Positions 25,560 through 34,787 of a DNA stretch of 64,000 nucleotides are shown piece after piece. Position 1 is the first letter of the stretch. Each line of letters starts with the position of its first letter. A program made the position numbers and the translations under genes. Source of the stretch: an uncultured Bacteroidales bacterium (lineage in GTDB: Bacteria > Bacteroidota > Bacteroidia > Bacteroidales > Paludibacteraceae); the NCBI GenBank assembly GCA_902769535.1, contig CACXPH010000003.1, positions 62,001 to 126,000 on the forward strand, given 5' to 3'. The notes beneath the pieces were generated by a model. The model did no database searches and was not told the origin of the DNA. It worked only from the letters and a program-made list of their open reading frames with translations.

Positions 25560-26558
25560 ATGGACATTTTGAATCAAATGATTGCGCGTGCGAAAGCCAA
25601 TCCGCAGCGCATTGTTTTGCCGGAAGGCGATGAACCACGTACACTGGAAGCTGCTAACATCTTGCTCAAAGACAAGATTGCGCAGCTTATTTTGATCGGT
25701 AACCCCGAGAAGATCAAAGGCATGGCTGCCGAAAAGGGTTTTGAGTACATCAAAGAGGCCAAGATCGTTGACCCGATGACCGACCCGAAGATGCCGGAGT
25801 ACGCTAACTTACTCTTCGAGCTTCGCAAAGCGAAGGGCATGACAGAAGAAGAGGCAGCGAAGAAAGCGCAAGACCCGCTGTACTTGGGTTGCTTGATGAT
25901 CAAAGCCGGAGATGCAGACGGCGAATTGGCAGGTGCTCGCGGCACGACCGCAGACACTATTCGTCCCGCATTCCAGATCCTTAAGACCAAACCCGGCTGC
26001 TCCATCGTGAGTGGTGCATTCCTCATGTTCACGCCGGCTAAGCATTTAGGCGAAAACGGTTTCCTGCTTTTCGCAGACTGCGCCGTAAACCCGAATCCGG
26101 ACGCTAAACAACTGGCAGAAATCGCTGTTTCGACGGCAGAGACTGCTCGTGCTATTGCAGGCATCGAACCGCGCGTAGCGATGTTGAGTTTCTCGACCAA
26201 GGGCAGTGCTAAACACGAACTTGTAGACAAAGTAGCGGAGGCTACTAAACTGGCCAAAGAGATGGCGCCGGATCTGGCATTGGACGGTGAGTTACAAGCT
26301 GACGCCGCTCTCATAGAGAGCGTAGCTGCAACCAAAGCGCCGAATAGTCCGGTTGCAGGCAAAGCGAACGTACTGGTATTCCCGGATCTGCAAGCCGGTA
26401 ACATCGGTTACAAACTCGTAGAGCGCTTCTCGGGCGCAGACGCAGTTGGCCCGATTTTACAAGGTATCGCAGCGCCGGTTAACGACCTCAGCCGCGGATG
26501 CAAAGTACAAGACATCGTACAAATGGTAGTCATTACCGCTAACCAAGCAATTAAATAA
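25560..26558 (+). CDS. pta: Phosphate acetyltransferase
   Basis: 332 residues, the short class I form without the N-terminal DRTGG/P-loop regions. It interconverts acetyl-CoA and acetyl phosphate. Family motifs are RIVLPEGDEPRTLEAA at the start, the GCLMIKAGDADGELAGA segment and VFPDLQAGNIGYKLVERF near the end. First gene of an operon with ackA 21 nt downstream; together they make acetate and ATP. Confidence 0.96.
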   Translation: MDILNQMIARAKANPQRIVLPEGDEPRTLEAANILLKDKIAQLILIGNPEKIKGMAAEKGFEYIKEAKIVDPMTDPKMPEYANLLFELRKAKGMTEEEAAKKAQDPLYLGCLMIKAGDADGELAGARGTTADTIRPAFQILKTKPGCSIVSGAFLMFTPAKHLGENGFLLFADCAVNPNPDAKQLAEIAVSTAETARAIAGIEPRVAMLSFSTKGSAKHELVDKVAEATKLAKEMAPDLALDGELQADAALIESVAATKAPNSPVAGKANVLVFPDLQAGNIGYKLVERFSGADAVGPILQGIAAPVNDLSRGCKVQDIVQMVVITANQAIK

Positions 26559-26579
26559 CCTTAAAAACACACAATACAC

Positions 26580-27770
26580 ATGAAAATCTTAGTTTTGAAC
26601 TGCGGAAGTAGCAGTATTAAGTATAAACTCTTCGAGATGGAGAGTAAACAAGTGATGGCACAAGGCGGAATCGAGAAGATCGGTTTGCCCGACTCGTTCC
26701 TGTTGGTTAAGTTGCCGAACGGCGAAAAGGTTAAATTCGAGAAACCGATGCCGGAACATACCGTAGGTATCGAGTTGATCTTAGAGAAACTCATCGACCC
26801 GAAGATCGGATGTATCAAAGACCTCAAAGAGATCAATGCCGTCGGTCACCGTGTGGTCCATGGCGGCGAGAAATTCAACAAGTCCGTGCTCATCACACCG
26901 GAGGTTAAACAGATGATTATCAAGTGCGTGGAATTGGCTCCGCTGCACAACCCCGCTAATCTCAAGGGTATTGACGCAATCGAGAAGATCTTGCCGAACG
27001 TACCGCAGGTAGCCGTGTTCGACACCGCGTTCCATCAGACTATGCCGGATTACGCGTACATGTACGCGCTTCCTTATGAGTTATACGAGAAATACGCGAT
27101 TCGTCGTTACGGTTTCCACGGCACGAGTCACCGCTATGTATCGGCTCGTGTATGCGAGTTCCTCGGCGTCGATCCGAAGGGCAAGAAGATCGTTACGGCA
27201 CACATCGGCGGAGGCGGCAGTTGTACGGCGGTAATGGACGGCAAGAGCGTGGACACCTCGATGGGTCTGACGCCGGTAGAAGGTCTGGTAATGGGTACAC
27301 GTGCAGGTGACCTCGACCTCGGTGCAGCTACCTTTATCATGGATAAGGAAAACTTGACAACAGCTCAGTTCAACGACCTGGTAAATAAGAAATCCGGTCT
27401 GCTCGGCGTGAGCGGTGTTTCGAGTGACTGCCGTGATATCGAGGCTGCTATCAACCAAGGCAACAAACGGGCTGACCTGGCACGTAAGATGTTCATCTAC
27501 CGCGTGAAGAAATATATCGGCGCTTATGCAGCCGCTATGAACGGTATTGACATCCTCGTCTTCACCGCCGGTATTGGAGAGAACGACCCGTATATCCGTG
27601 CAGAGATTATGAAGGGTCTCAGCTTCCTCGGCATCGAGTTGGACGAGCAAGCCAACAACGTACGCGGCGAAGAGCGTATCATCTCCGCTCCGAACTCCAA
27701 AGTAACCGTTTGCCTCATCCCGACAGACGAAGAATTGATGATTGCTTCCGATACTCAAGCACTTATCTAA
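26580..27770 (+). CDS. ackA: Acetate kinase
   Basis: 396 residues. ASKHA-fold kinase that transfers phosphate from acetyl phosphate to ADP. Motifs: NCGSSSIKYKL (phosphate 1), GHRVVHGGEKF, the VFDTAFHQTMPDYAYMYALP and RRYGFHGTSHRYV catalytic segment, HIGGGGSCTAV and FTAGIGEND. It is followed two bases later by the start of an amylase-family gene, linking overflow metabolism with glycan breakdown in one transcript. Confidence 0.97.
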   Translation: MKILVLNCGSSSIKYKLFEMESKQVMAQGGIEKIGLPDSFLLVKLPNGEKVKFEKPMPEHTVGIELILEKLIDPKIGCIKDLKEINAVGHRVVHGGEKFNKSVLITPEVKQMIIKCVELAPLHNPANLKGIDAIEKILPNVPQVAVFDTAFHQTMPDYAYMYALPYELYEKYAIRRYGFHGTSHRYVSARVCEFLGVDPKGKKIVTAHIGGGGSCTAVMDGKSVDTSMGLTPVEGLVMGTRAGDLDLGAATFIMDKENLTTAQFNDLVNKKSGLLGVSGVSSDCRDIEAAINQGNKRADLARKMFIYRVKKYIGAYAAAMNGIDILVFTAGIGENDPYIRAEIMKGLSFLGIELDEQANNVRGEERIISAPNSKVTVCLIPTDEELMIASDTQALI

Positions 27771-27771
27771 C

Positions 27772-29412
27772 ATGACAAAACCTATCATCTACCAACTCTT
27801 CCCCCGTCTGTTTACCAACTACAACGAGACGCGTAAATACAACGGCACCAAGGAGGAGAACGGCTGTGGTCGATTCGTAGATATCAATGAGCGTGCACTT
27901 AAATCCATCGTGGACTTGGGTGCCACGCACGTTTGGTATACCGGCGTTATTCGCCATGCCACGGCGCAATACAACCATCCCGCCATCACCAAAGGTAAAG
28001 CCGGCTCGCCGTATGCTATCACAGATTATTACGATGTGGATCCGGACTTAGCCAAGAACGAGGCGAAGCGCATGCAGGAGTTTGAAGACCTTGTCAAACG
28101 TACGCATGCAGCGGGCTTGGATGTGCTCATTGATTTTGTACCGAACCACGTAAGCCGTGAATACAAGAGCGTCTGCAAACCTGCCGGTGTAGAGGATTTA
28201 GGCGAGAAAGACAACCCCAATTGGGCCTTCTCTCCGCTTAATAATTTCTATTACCTGCCGGGCGAACGCTTCACGATGGATCAAGATCTGCAGGGTTACG
28301 AAGAGTTTCCTGCGAAGGTCACAGGTAATGACTGCTTCACGTCGCACCCGGGCGCTAACGATTGGTACGAGACGGTTAAGTTGAACTACGGTGTGTTCTA
28401 CCAAGGTGGCCGCGAGAAGCAGTTCAACCCGATTCCGTCCACTTGGATCAAGATGCGTGATATACTACTCTTCTGGGCAGACAAAGGCGTGGACGGCGTA
28501 CGTGTCGATATGGCGGAGATGGTTCCCGTCGAGTTCTTCGCATGGGCTATCGCTGCAGTCAAGAAGAAACATAAGAAATTCCTGTTCATCGGCGAGTGTT
28601 ACGATCCGAAACTATACGATGCGTACCTTGCCGCAGGATTCGACTACCTCTACGACAAAGTGGGCATGTACGATTACCTACGCGGCGTGACCAGCAAGGG
28701 TTGGCCGTCTGCAGGCATCACTGCCCAATGGATGCAGCACGGCGACGAGCGTATCAACCATATGCTCTATTTCCTCGAGAACCACGACGAGCAACGCCTG
28801 GCCAGCGGATTCTTCTGCGGCGACGGACGTTGTGCCGAACCGGCGATGATCGTAGTAGCCACACTGAACCAATGCCCCGTGATGATATACTCCGGTCAGG
28901 AGTTAGGCGAACGTGGCATGGACTTAGAGGGCTTTTCGGGTATTGACGGTCGCACGACGATCTTCGATTACTGGGGTGTAAAGAGCGTGCAGGCATGGGC
29001 GAACAAAGGAAAGTTCGATGGCGCACATATGACACCTGAGCAGCGTGAGTTACGCGAGTTTTACCAACGCCTTCTGACCTTGGCACGCGATAACAAGGCT
29101 ATCCAGAAAGGCAAGATGTACGACATTACGTACGCACAAGGCGAAGGGTTCGATAAGCAACAGCATTATGCGTTCCTGCGTCACATCAAAGGCGAGACAC
29201 TGCTGGTCATCGTCAATTTCCACGACCGCATCCGTGATATCAAAGTGCGTATTCCAAATGACGCCTTTGTCTATCTGGGTCTGGAGGGCAAGATGAACGC
29301 TACGGCAACCGATCTGTTAAAGGGTGACAAGTTCCCGATTCAGTTCACACCGGATAGCGTCTTCGACATCACCCTCGATGCATGGAAAGGAGTAGTGTTG
29401 AAAATCAGATAA
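27772..29412 (+). CDS. Alpha-amylase family glycoside hydrolase (GH13), cytoplasmic
   Basis: 546 residues from the ATG at 27772, one base after the ackA stop; the upstream start at 27742 lies in ackA and is rejected. No signal peptide, so it acts in the cytoplasm. GH13 motifs are clear: VLIDFVPNHVSR (region I), GVRVDMAEM with the nucleophile Asp (II), FIGECYD with the acid Glu (III) and ENHDEQ (IV). It may act on glycogen or maltodextrin; the substrate is not determinable. Third gene of the pta-ackA operon. Confidence 0.9.
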   Translation: MTKPIIYQLFPRLFTNYNETRKYNGTKEENGCGRFVDINERALKSIVDLGATHVWYTGVIRHATAQYNHPAITKGKAGSPYAITDYYDVDPDLAKNEAKRMQEFEDLVKRTHAAGLDVLIDFVPNHVSREYKSVCKPAGVEDLGEKDNPNWAFSPLNNFYYLPGERFTMDQDLQGYEEFPAKVTGNDCFTSHPGANDWYETVKLNYGVFYQGGREKQFNPIPSTWIKMRDILLFWADKGVDGVRVDMAEMVPVEFFAWAIAAVKKKHKKFLFIGECYDPKLYDAYLAAGFDYLYDKVGMYDYLRGVTSKGWPSAGITAQWMQHGDERINHMLYFLENHDEQRLASGFFCGDGRCAEPAMIVVATLNQCPVMIYSGQELGERGMDLEGFSGIDGRTTIFDYWGVKSVQAWANKGKFDGAHMTPEQRELREFYQRLLTLARDNKAIQKGKMYDITYAQGEGFDKQQHYAFLRHIKGETLLVIVNFHDRIRDIKVRIPNDAFVYLGLEGKMNATATDLLKGDKFPIQFTPDSVFDITLDAWKGVVLKIR

Positions 29413-29414
29413 CT

Positions 29415-29448
29415 CGTAATAACGTAATTACGTAACAACGTAATAACG
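29415..29448 (+). repeat. 8-bp tandem array, four units
   Basis: CGTAATAA, CGTAATTA, CGTAACAA, CGTAATAA fill the gap between the amylase stop and the UbiA-family gene. Confidence 0.85.
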
Positions 29449-29453
29449 AAAAG

Positions 29454-30413
29454 ATGGAACTACTTAAGGACATACTGCGTTTAGTGCGATGGAGCAATCT
29501 GCTTTTCCTAGCTGCCTTAGTGTGGCTGATGGAGAAATGGGTAGCAGTGCCGATCCTGGACAAAGCTGCTTTCGGTGAGCAGTTGCCTTGGTACGTGCTG
29601 TTGCTGCTGACCTTGGCTATTGTCTTCATCGCAGCCGGCGGTTATGTGATCAATGACTATTTTGATGTAAAGATCGACCGCATCAACCGTCCGGACGAAG
29701 TGATCGTAACACGCACGATCAGCAAGCCGGCAGCTATGCGGTTGAGTCTCAGCCTCAGCGGAGTAGGTGTCGCATGCGGACTTGCCTGCGCAGCGATACT
29801 GCATAGCAGTCTGACCCTTTGGATCATCTTCCTCATCGTGCCGGGTCTGCTCTGGTTCTACTCGAGCAGTTACAAACGCCTATTCATGGTCGGTAACCTG
29901 ATCATTGCACTGTTAGCGGCTCTGCCGCCTATGCTGGTGGCGCTTGCTAATATCGCCTGCCTGAATGCACGGTACGCCAGCCTCATGCCCTACCTCAGCT
30001 TCCAGCATGACCTGCTGGCATGGCTCGGAGGATTTGCGCTCTTTGCATTCCTGCTGACTTGGATTCGTGAGATCGTCAAAGATATGCAAGATCAGATGGG
30101 TGACCGCGAGTTGGAATGCCACTCTATGCCGATCGTTTGGGGTGAGAAATGGACGAAGATTTTTGTTACCGGTCTGATTCTTTTGACGGTAGCTCTCATC
30201 GGTCATCTCTGGTATCACGTGCTACCCTTCCCTATCGGATGGTCAAGCCTCAGTACGCGCTATATAGCTGTATTGGTGATCATGATTCTCAGTATCGTTG
30301 GTTTGCTTTGGGCCGCCAAGATTCCGTCCGAATATAAGACCTGCCAACAAGTAGTCAAACTGACGATGCTACTCGGGATGCTCTACAGCATTTGTATCGT
30401 GAGAGGGTTATAA
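29454..30413 (+). CDS. UbiA-family prenyltransferase
   Basis: 319 residues with about eight membrane helices. The first Asp-rich motif NDYFDVKIDRINRP and a second KDMQDQMGDRE are those of UbiA enzymes that attach a prenyl chain to an acceptor. In Bacteroidota, genes of this type beside maf are often annotated geranylgeranylglycerol-phosphate geranylgeranyltransferase; the acceptor here is not proved. Last gene before a strong terminator and likely co-transcribed with the pta operon across the 8-bp array. Confidence 0.87.
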   Translation: MELLKDILRLVRWSNLLFLAALVWLMEKWVAVPILDKAAFGEQLPWYVLLLLTLAIVFIAAGGYVINDYFDVKIDRINRPDEVIVTRTISKPAAMRLSLSLSGVGVACGLACAAILHSSLTLWIIFLIVPGLLWFYSSSYKRLFMVGNLIIALLAALPPMLVALANIACLNARYASLMPYLSFQHDLLAWLGGFALFAFLLTWIREIVKDMQDQMGDRELECHSMPIVWGEKWTKIFVTGLILLTVALIGHLWYHVLPFPIGWSSLSTRYIAVLVIMILSIVGLLWAAKIPSEYKTCQQVVKLTMLLGMLYSICIVRGL

Positions 30414-30416
30414 AAA

Positions 30417-30447
30417 AAGAAAACGCGGTTAGAAGCCGCGTTTTTTT
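30417..30447. terminator. Bidirectional terminator between UbiA gene and maf
   Basis: AACGCGG/CCGCGTT (7 bp, loop TTAGAAG) is flanked by A and T runs; the T7 tail serves the plus strand and the A run serves maf. Confidence 0.88.
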
Positions 30448-30995
30448 AATGCCTGATAGACGAGATGTACCGGAAAGCCCATGACGTTGAAGTAGGAACC
30501 TTTCATCTCGGTGCAGGCCACGTATCCGATCCACTCCTGCACGCCGTAAGCCCCGGCTTTGTCGAGTGGCTTATACTTAGCCACATAGTGTGCTATCTCT
30601 TCGTCCGTCAAATCACCGAACGTCACATCCGTGCGATCTACAAACGTCTCTAACTCCTGCCCCTTCTGCGCCAGTGTGACGGCTGTATAGACCTGGTGTG
30701 TCTTGTTGCGCAACGCCTTCAACATCTCGACAGCCTCCGCCTCGTCATGCGGTTTACCTAACATATGTCCGTCCAACCACACGATGGTGTCCGAGGTAAT
30801 GAGCAACTGATTGTCTTTCAACTGCGGTTCATACGCATGCGCCTTCGCGCGCGAGATATAATAAGGTATATCTCCGGCCTGCAGGTCGGCAGGAAAGGAC
30901 TCGTCGGCATCAATGGAAATAGCCGTAAACGGCAGGTCTAAACCTGCCATTAACTCACGCCTTCTGGGGCTCTGACTTCCTAAGATGATCTCCAT
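30429..30995 (-). CDS. maf: Maf-like nucleoside triphosphate pyrophosphatase
   Basis: 188 residues. The opening IILGSQSPRRRELM and the DTIVWLDGHMLGKP motif, followed by the TAVTLAQ and DKAGAYGVQ motifs, are diagnostic of Maf house-cleaning pyrophosphatases acting on non-canonical or modified dTTP/UTP. The start overlaps the stop of the topoisomerase subunit gene (TAATG), indicating coupling. Final gene of the operon. Confidence 0.94.
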   Translation of the reverse strand: MEIILGSQSPRRRELMAGLDLPFTAISIDADESFPADLQAGDIPYYISRAKAHAYEPQLKDNQLLITSDTIVWLDGHMLGKPHDEAEAVEMLKALRNKTHQVYTAVTLAQKGQELETFVDRTDVTFGDLTDEEIAHYVAKYKPLDKAGAYGVQEWIGYVACTEMKGSYFNVMGFPVHLVYQALKKRGF

Positions 30996-33631
30996 TAGAA
31001 TAAATCCAGTTGGGTGTCTTTGGGCTGCTCGATGGTCATCGGAACACCTTCGACATCTATCGTATCGGAGTTTTCAGAGTTTTCGGTGTTTTCGGAATTA
31101 TCCGATTCTTCGGATACCTCGGAAATCTCCTCTTCCGGTTCTTCCGGCTCGGGCTCCGGCTCAGGAGTGATGTCTTCGATAGAAGCCACCTCGAGCGTCG
31201 TCACGCGTTTACCTTTCGCCTTCGCACTCTTCTCATCAATGAACTCGGCCATAAGGATCTCGAGCGGCGTTTTGTTCTCATCCGCAAAATTGACACGGAA
31301 GGTTGCTTCCTCACGATCAGAGAGCACCACGATGCGGGACTCTTCGTCTTCGCCTAAGAACGATTGCACTTTCGCTTGCGCGTCGTCTAACTTAAAGCGC
31401 TTGCCGTAATAGTATTTAAGTTCGCCGTTCCACTGGATAAGCGACCAAACCTTATCGGCATCGAGTTTCTCGATACGCAAGATATTATCCTCGAAATGCG
31501 CGGTAAGGTCGAATGTGGTGGTATAGTACGTACCATCCTTGGTGAGCACGAGAATACGATCCTCATCGTAGAACTCACCCAGATAAACGCCATGCTCGTC
31601 ATAGTTCACGCGGAGCACATCGGCATCGAACCAGACCTTACGTCCGCCTAGCGTCGAGTGACCTTTCTGCTTGAGGGTGATGGACTTGACTTCGAATTTC
31701 GTGAGCACATTACCACGTGCTGTACGCGACTTGACGGCCAGTTCACTCAGGTCTTTGAAGACCTCAAGTTTCTTGAGGTGCAACTGCGGTTTAAGAGTCA
31801 CGCGGATCACCTCTGCCTCGCCGTTCGGGTTGGCGGTGAAATAGACGATCTTCGAGCCGGGCTTGCCTTGCGTCAGGTCGTATTCCTTATCTTTCGCCAC
31901 ACCGGTGACGTTGAAGCGCTTCATGAAGTACGTACCTTTCTTACCGTCGCGATAGACGACGTTATAGACAGTACGCTCATCGCCACGCTGGAAGACGGCT
32001 ATATGCAGGATGTCCGTTCCGACGAACAGTTTCTCCGCCACTTTCTGGATCTTGTATTTACCGTCCTTGTGGAAGACGATAATGTCGTCAATGTCAGAGC
32101 AATTGAAGAGGAACTCATCTTTCTTCAGACCCGTTCCTACGAAGCCCTCGGCACGGTTGATATAGAGTTTCTCGTTGTTCTCGACGACAGCCTTAACGTT
32201 GATGGCGCCAAAGTTACGCACCTCTGTGCGACGCGGATACGCCTCGCCGTATTTCTTCTTGAGCATCTCGAACCAGGCAATCGTGTAGTCCGTCAGATGG
32301 TTGAGGTTCTTGATGCAGGCCTTGATCTTCTTCTCCAGGTCGCGCATCAGTTCGTCCGCTTTCTTGGAGTCGAACTTAGTGATACGCAGCATCTTAATCT
32401 CGAACAGGCGCTCAATATCTTCGGTGCGCACCTCGCGAATAAGTTGCGCTTTGAACGGCGTCAAAGCCTCGTCTACGAACGCGATCAACTTCTCTTTGTT
32501 CGGCGCGTCCTCGTAGCCTTTCTCCTTATAGATGCGGTTCTCTATGAAGATCTTCTCCAGTGAGGTATAGAAATATTTCTCCTCCAGTTCGCTCTTCTCG
32601 ATCTCCAGTTCCCATTTGAGTAGCGCTTTCGTGTTATCCGTCGAGAGGCGCAGCAGGTTGCTGACGGAGGTAAAGATCGGTTTGCGGTTCTCTACCACGC
32701 AGCAGTTCGGCGAGATGTTCACCTCGCAGTCCGTGAAGGCATAGAGCGCGTCGATGGCCTTGTCCGAAGACGATCCGGGAGCCAGTTGCACCACGATACG
32801 TGCCTGGTCAGCCGTGAAGTCATCGATCTTACGGATCTTGATCTTGCCTTTCTGGTTGGCTTTCAGGATAGTCTCGATGATCTTCGAGGTGGTTGTCCCG
32901 AACGGGATCTCGGTGATGATGAGCGTCTTGTTATCATCCGCTTTCTGGATCCGTGCCCGGATCTTGACCATACCGCCGCGCTCACCGTCGTTGTACTTGG
33001 TGACATCTATCACACCACCGGTCGGGAAGTCCGGGAAGAGTTGGAAATCCTGTCCGCGCAGGTAGGCCAACGAGGCGTCACACAGTTCGTTGAAGTTATG
33101 CGGGAGGATCTTGGAGTTCAGACCGACAGCGATACCCTCTACACCTTGCGCCAGGAGCAGCGGGAATTTCACAGGAAGGTGGATCGGTTCGTTCTTACGG
33201 CCGTCGTAACTCTTCATGTACTCCGTCGTCTTGGCATTGAAGACGGTCTCGAGGGCGAACTTACTCAGACGCGCTTCGATATAACGAGGAGCCGCAGCAC
33301 CATCGCCGGTAAGGATATTACCCCAGTTACCCTGACAATCGATAAGCAGGTCTTTCTGTCCCAGTTGAACGAGTGCATCACCGATAGAAGCATCACCGTG
33401 CGGGTGATACTGCATCGTTTGTCCGACGATGTTAGCGACCTTGTTATACTTACCGTCATCCACCGTCTTCATTGCATGAAGAATACGGCGCTGAACGGGC
33501 TTCAGGCCATCCTCTATCGCCGGCACGGCGCGTTCCAGAATCACATACGAAGCATAGTCCAAGAACCAGTCTTGGTACATGCCGGTAAGATGATACTTCA
33601 CAGCATCATTAAAACCTCCCTGGGACGCCAT
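30995..33631 (-). CDS. DNA gyrase/topoisomerase IV subunit A
   Basis: 878 residues. The breakage-reunion core has the catalytic tyrosine in GAAAPRYIEARLS and the QTMQYHPHGDASIGDALV helix-turn region. A beta-pinwheel C-terminal domain follows. The length, the lack of a GyrA-box-like motif and the last 70 acidic residues (Glu-Pro and Ser-Asn-Ser-Glu repeats) resemble the Bacteroidota ParC-type subunit. It relaxes or decatenates DNA with a ParE-like partner encoded elsewhere. It follows the 54-aa membrane protein by 6 nt and overlaps maf by one base. Confidence 0.93.
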   Translation of the reverse strand: MASQGGFNDAVKYHLTGMYQDWFLDYASYVILERAVPAIEDGLKPVQRRILHAMKTVDDGKYNKVANIVGQTMQYHPHGDASIGDALVQLGQKDLLIDCQGNWGNILTGDGAAAPRYIEARLSKFALETVFNAKTTEYMKSYDGRKNEPIHLPVKFPLLLAQGVEGIAVGLNSKILPHNFNELCDASLAYLRGQDFQLFPDFPTGGVIDVTKYNDGERGGMVKIRARIQKADDNKTLIITEIPFGTTTSKIIETILKANQKGKIKIRKIDDFTADQARIVVQLAPGSSSDKAIDALYAFTDCEVNISPNCCVVENRKPIFTSVSNLLRLSTDNTKALLKWELEIEKSELEEKYFYTSLEKIFIENRIYKEKGYEDAPNKEKLIAFVDEALTPFKAQLIREVRTEDIERLFEIKMLRITKFDSKKADELMRDLEKKIKACIKNLNHLTDYTIAWFEMLKKKYGEAYPRRTEVRNFGAINVKAVVENNEKLYINRAEGFVGTGLKKDEFLFNCSDIDDIIVFHKDGKYKIQKVAEKLFVGTDILHIAVFQRGDERTVYNVVYRDGKKGTYFMKRFNVTGVAKDKEYDLTQGKPGSKIVYFTANPNGEAEVIRVTLKPQLHLKKLEVFKDLSELAVKSRTARGNVLTKFEVKSITLKQKGHSTLGGRKVWFDADVLRVNYDEHGVYLGEFYDEDRILVLTKDGTYYTTTFDLTAHFEDNILRIEKLDADKVWSLIQWNGELKYYYGKRFKLDDAQAKVQSFLGEDEESRIVVLSDREEATFRVNFADENKTPLEILMAEFIDEKSAKAKGKRVTTLEVASIEDITPEPEPEPEEPEEEISEVSEESDNSENTENSENSDTIDVEGVPMTIEQPKDTQLDLF

Positions 33632-33637
33632 TCAATG

Positions 33638-33802
33638 TTATCCTTTCAGATTGATGAAAATATATGCAAGGATTCCTGCAACCTCCAAAACCATAGCGCT
33701 AACGAGCAACCAGTTCTCAGGCGCTGCGAACTTATACACCACGAGGCACAGAACACCTAACACCAGGAGACAAACTCCCAAATACTTCTTTAAACTATCC
33801 AT
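33638..33802 (-). CDS. Small membrane protein (54 aa)
   Basis: 54 residues beginning MDSLKKYLGVCLLVLGVL. Two hydrophobic helices (about 8-25 and 32-50) are separated by KFAAPEN; the end is INLKG. It is too short for most gene callers but sits 38 nt after a consensus promoter and 6 nt before the topoisomerase subunit gene, so it is the true first cistron of that operon. Function unknown; likely inner membrane. Confidence 0.78.
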   Translation of the reverse strand: MDSLKKYLGVCLLVLGVLCLVVYKFAAPENWLLVSAMVLEVAGILAYIFINLKG

Positions 33803-33839
33803 AGTAACGCGTTAATTAATTACTTTTTGAAATCGGGCA

Positions 33840-33871
33840 CAAAGATACTACTTTTTTTGCATATATGCAAA
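33840..33871 (-). promoter_or_regulatory. Promoter of the 54-aa protein/topoisomerase/maf operon
   Basis: Minus strand: TTTG (33871-33868), 20 nt, TATCTTTG (33847-33840). The -33 box is half of the perfect palindrome TTTGCATATATGCAAA (33856-33871). Confidence 0.9.
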
Positions 33872-33884
33872 CATTTTCGTATTT

Positions 33885-34787
33885 TTAGCGCACAAAACGA
33901 TAAATTCCGCCGGGAAGGGAACGCACGAGTCCTTGTAATTCGAGCGCGAGCAGTTCCGAAGCTACTTCGCTGTACGGCATCTCGGCCGCTTGCACGAGCA
34001 AGTTAATATGCAACCCTTCTTCGGCTGTCTGCAGCTGGTTTAACAGATTCTGCTGCAGCGGCGTCAGGTCATCCATTAGTCCGATCAGTTGGGTCTGAAT
34101 AGCCTGCGAAGCCGAACGTTTGGTTTTCCACTCCATCGCATTGATCAGGTCGTCTGCACAAGAGATCAGATGGGCTTTACCCAAACGAATGAGGTTGTTA
34201 CATCCGCGTGAAGAAGGATCGGTCGGACGACCCGGAAAAGCGAACAACGCACGGTTGTATTCCAACGCGCGCTGGGCAGTACACAGACTGCCGCCTTTCT
34301 CGCGGCTCTCCACAATAACGACCGCATCGGCTAAACCCGCAATAATACGATTGCGTTGCAGGAAATTCGCAGCAAACGGTTCTGTTCCTTCCGGATATTC
34401 GGAGAGTAGCCCGCCTTGCTCCATAGCCGCTTCCGCTTCCGGTTTATGCTGGTACGGGTACATGCGATCCAAGCCGTGCGCCAGCACCATGATGGTCGGT
34501 ACACCGTATTTAAGTGCCGAACGATGCGCCGTTATATCGATCCCGTAGGCGCCTCCGGAGACGATAGTAAGACCATCGAGGCGCTCGTGCAAATCGCGCA
34601 CAAGTGCCTCGGTCAGTTCTTTTCCGCGTTCGGTCGGTTGCCGTGTCCCGACAATAGCTACCACGTGCCCTTCGGAGGGATGGAGATTTCCTAATCCGTA
34701 GAGCACTTGGGGTTTATCCGGGCATTGCTGCAAACGATACGGATAGTCCGCATCGTCCGGTTTCCAAACGCGGAGTTGGCGTATCAT
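33885..34787 (-). CDS. dprA: DNA processing protein DprA
   Basis: 300 residues from the ATG at 34787, which overlaps the upp stop (TGATG). The Rossmann-like DprA core shows VAIVGTRQPTERG, VSGGAYGIDITAHRSAL and FAANFLQRNRIIAGLADAVVIVE, and a C-terminal winged helix ends the protein. It loads RecA on incoming single-stranded DNA during natural transformation. No competence gene lies beside it; it is the last cistron of a three-gene operon with the coiled-coil protein and upp. Confidence 0.94.
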   Translation of the reverse strand: MIRQLRVWKPDDADYPYRLQQCPDKPQVLYGLGNLHPSEGHVVAIVGTRQPTERGKELTEALVRDLHERLDGLTIVSGGAYGIDITAHRSALKYGVPTIMVLAHGLDRMYPYQHKPEAEAAMEQGGLLSEYPEGTEPFAANFLQRNRIIAGLADAVVIVESREKGGSLCTAQRALEYNRALFAFPGRPTDPSSRGCNNLIRLGKAHLISCADDLINAMEWKTKRSASQAIQTQLIGLMDDLTPLQQNLLNQLQTAEEGLHINLLVQAAEMPYSEVASELLALELQGLVRSLPGGIYRFVR

